Source: Diplosphaera chodatii
Lineage: Eukaryota > Chlorophyta > Trebouxiophyceae > Prasiolales > Stichococcaceae
Direction: 5' to 3'
DNA: 64,000 bases
NCBI GenBank assembly: GCA_032358165.1
Contig: JAALGY010000012.1
Coordinates: 930,001-994,000, forward strand
In this document: piece by piece, positions 63,969 through 64,000 of the stretch
How the letters are laid out: every line of letters starts with the position of its first letter
Position numbering within the stretch: the first letter of the stretch is position 1
Notes under the pieces: generated by a model
The model's database searches: none
The model's input: the letters and a program-made list of their open reading frames with translations, nothing else
What the model was told of the DNA's origin: nothing
Position numbers and translations under genes: made by a program

Positions 63969-64000
63969 GTAGCAGCAGGGTTAACTTTGTACCTGTCTTC

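Overview
This window is nuclear DNA of a green plant-lineage eukaryote, most likely a GC-rich, intron-dense unicellular green alga (trebouxiophyte or chlorophyte type). The evidence is that genes are broken into many short exons with GT..CAG introns, coding sequence is very GC-rich, proteins carry long Ala/Pro/Gln-rich disordered tracts, and eIF3C, HSP70, the SAM-SNM1 nuclease and the Pumilio-type NOP9 read like plant-lineage versions. Nothing prokaryotic, viral, plasmid-like or transposon-like was seen. No rRNA, tRNA or CRISPR array was recognised by eye. The species cannot be named from sequence alone.

Layout, left to right: (1) 3' part of a PCID2/THP1 mRNA-export gene (+, 134-1672). (2) A complete 23-exon eIF3C gene (-, 8820-1961). 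(3) An F-box/WD40 gene (+, 9327-12061). (4) A mitochondrial-type hotdog thioesterase (-, 13718-12340). (5) An LEA-like coiled protein with a Cys-rich tail (+, about 14334-15352). (6) A 21-exon cytosolic HSP70 ending in EEVD (+, 15874-21158). (7) A small zinc-ribbon protein (-, 22247-21501). (8) A Pumilio-family NOP9 gene (+, 22735-26918). (9) A 75-codon putative mitochondrial protein (-, 27730-27503). (10) A giant AGC protein kinase with an N-terminal acylation motif (+, 28450-36895). (11) An ABHD11-type alpha/beta hydrolase (-, 40078-37568). (12) A weak small gene (-, about 40772-40282). (13) A 2,269-residue ZFC3H1-type zinc-finger/RS/helical-repeat protein (+, 40829-50172). (14) A degenerate F-box/LRR gene (-, 55871-51662). 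(15) A 261-residue orphan (-, 58549-57145). (16) An SNM1/DCLRE1A-type DNA-repair nuclease with UBZ, SAM and PIP-like modules (+, about 59103 to beyond 63968, cut by the window end).

No operon or pathway cluster is apparent: this is an ordinary gene-dense algal chromosome segment. A theme of RNA metabolism recurs (PCID2 and ZFC3H1 in nuclear mRNA export and decay, eIF3C in translation initiation, NOP9 in 18S rRNA maturation), but I see no evidence of co-regulation. Gene models were built by joining exons where splice phase closes exactly and the reading matches family motifs. For eIF3C, HSP70, NOP9, the F-box/WD40 gene and the kinase every junction closes in phase. The most unusual features are the kinase architecture, the zinc finger in the ZFC3H1-like protein that appears to lack its histidine, the LEA/Cys-rich chimera, the GRRH-repeat orphan, and a set of GC-AG introns.
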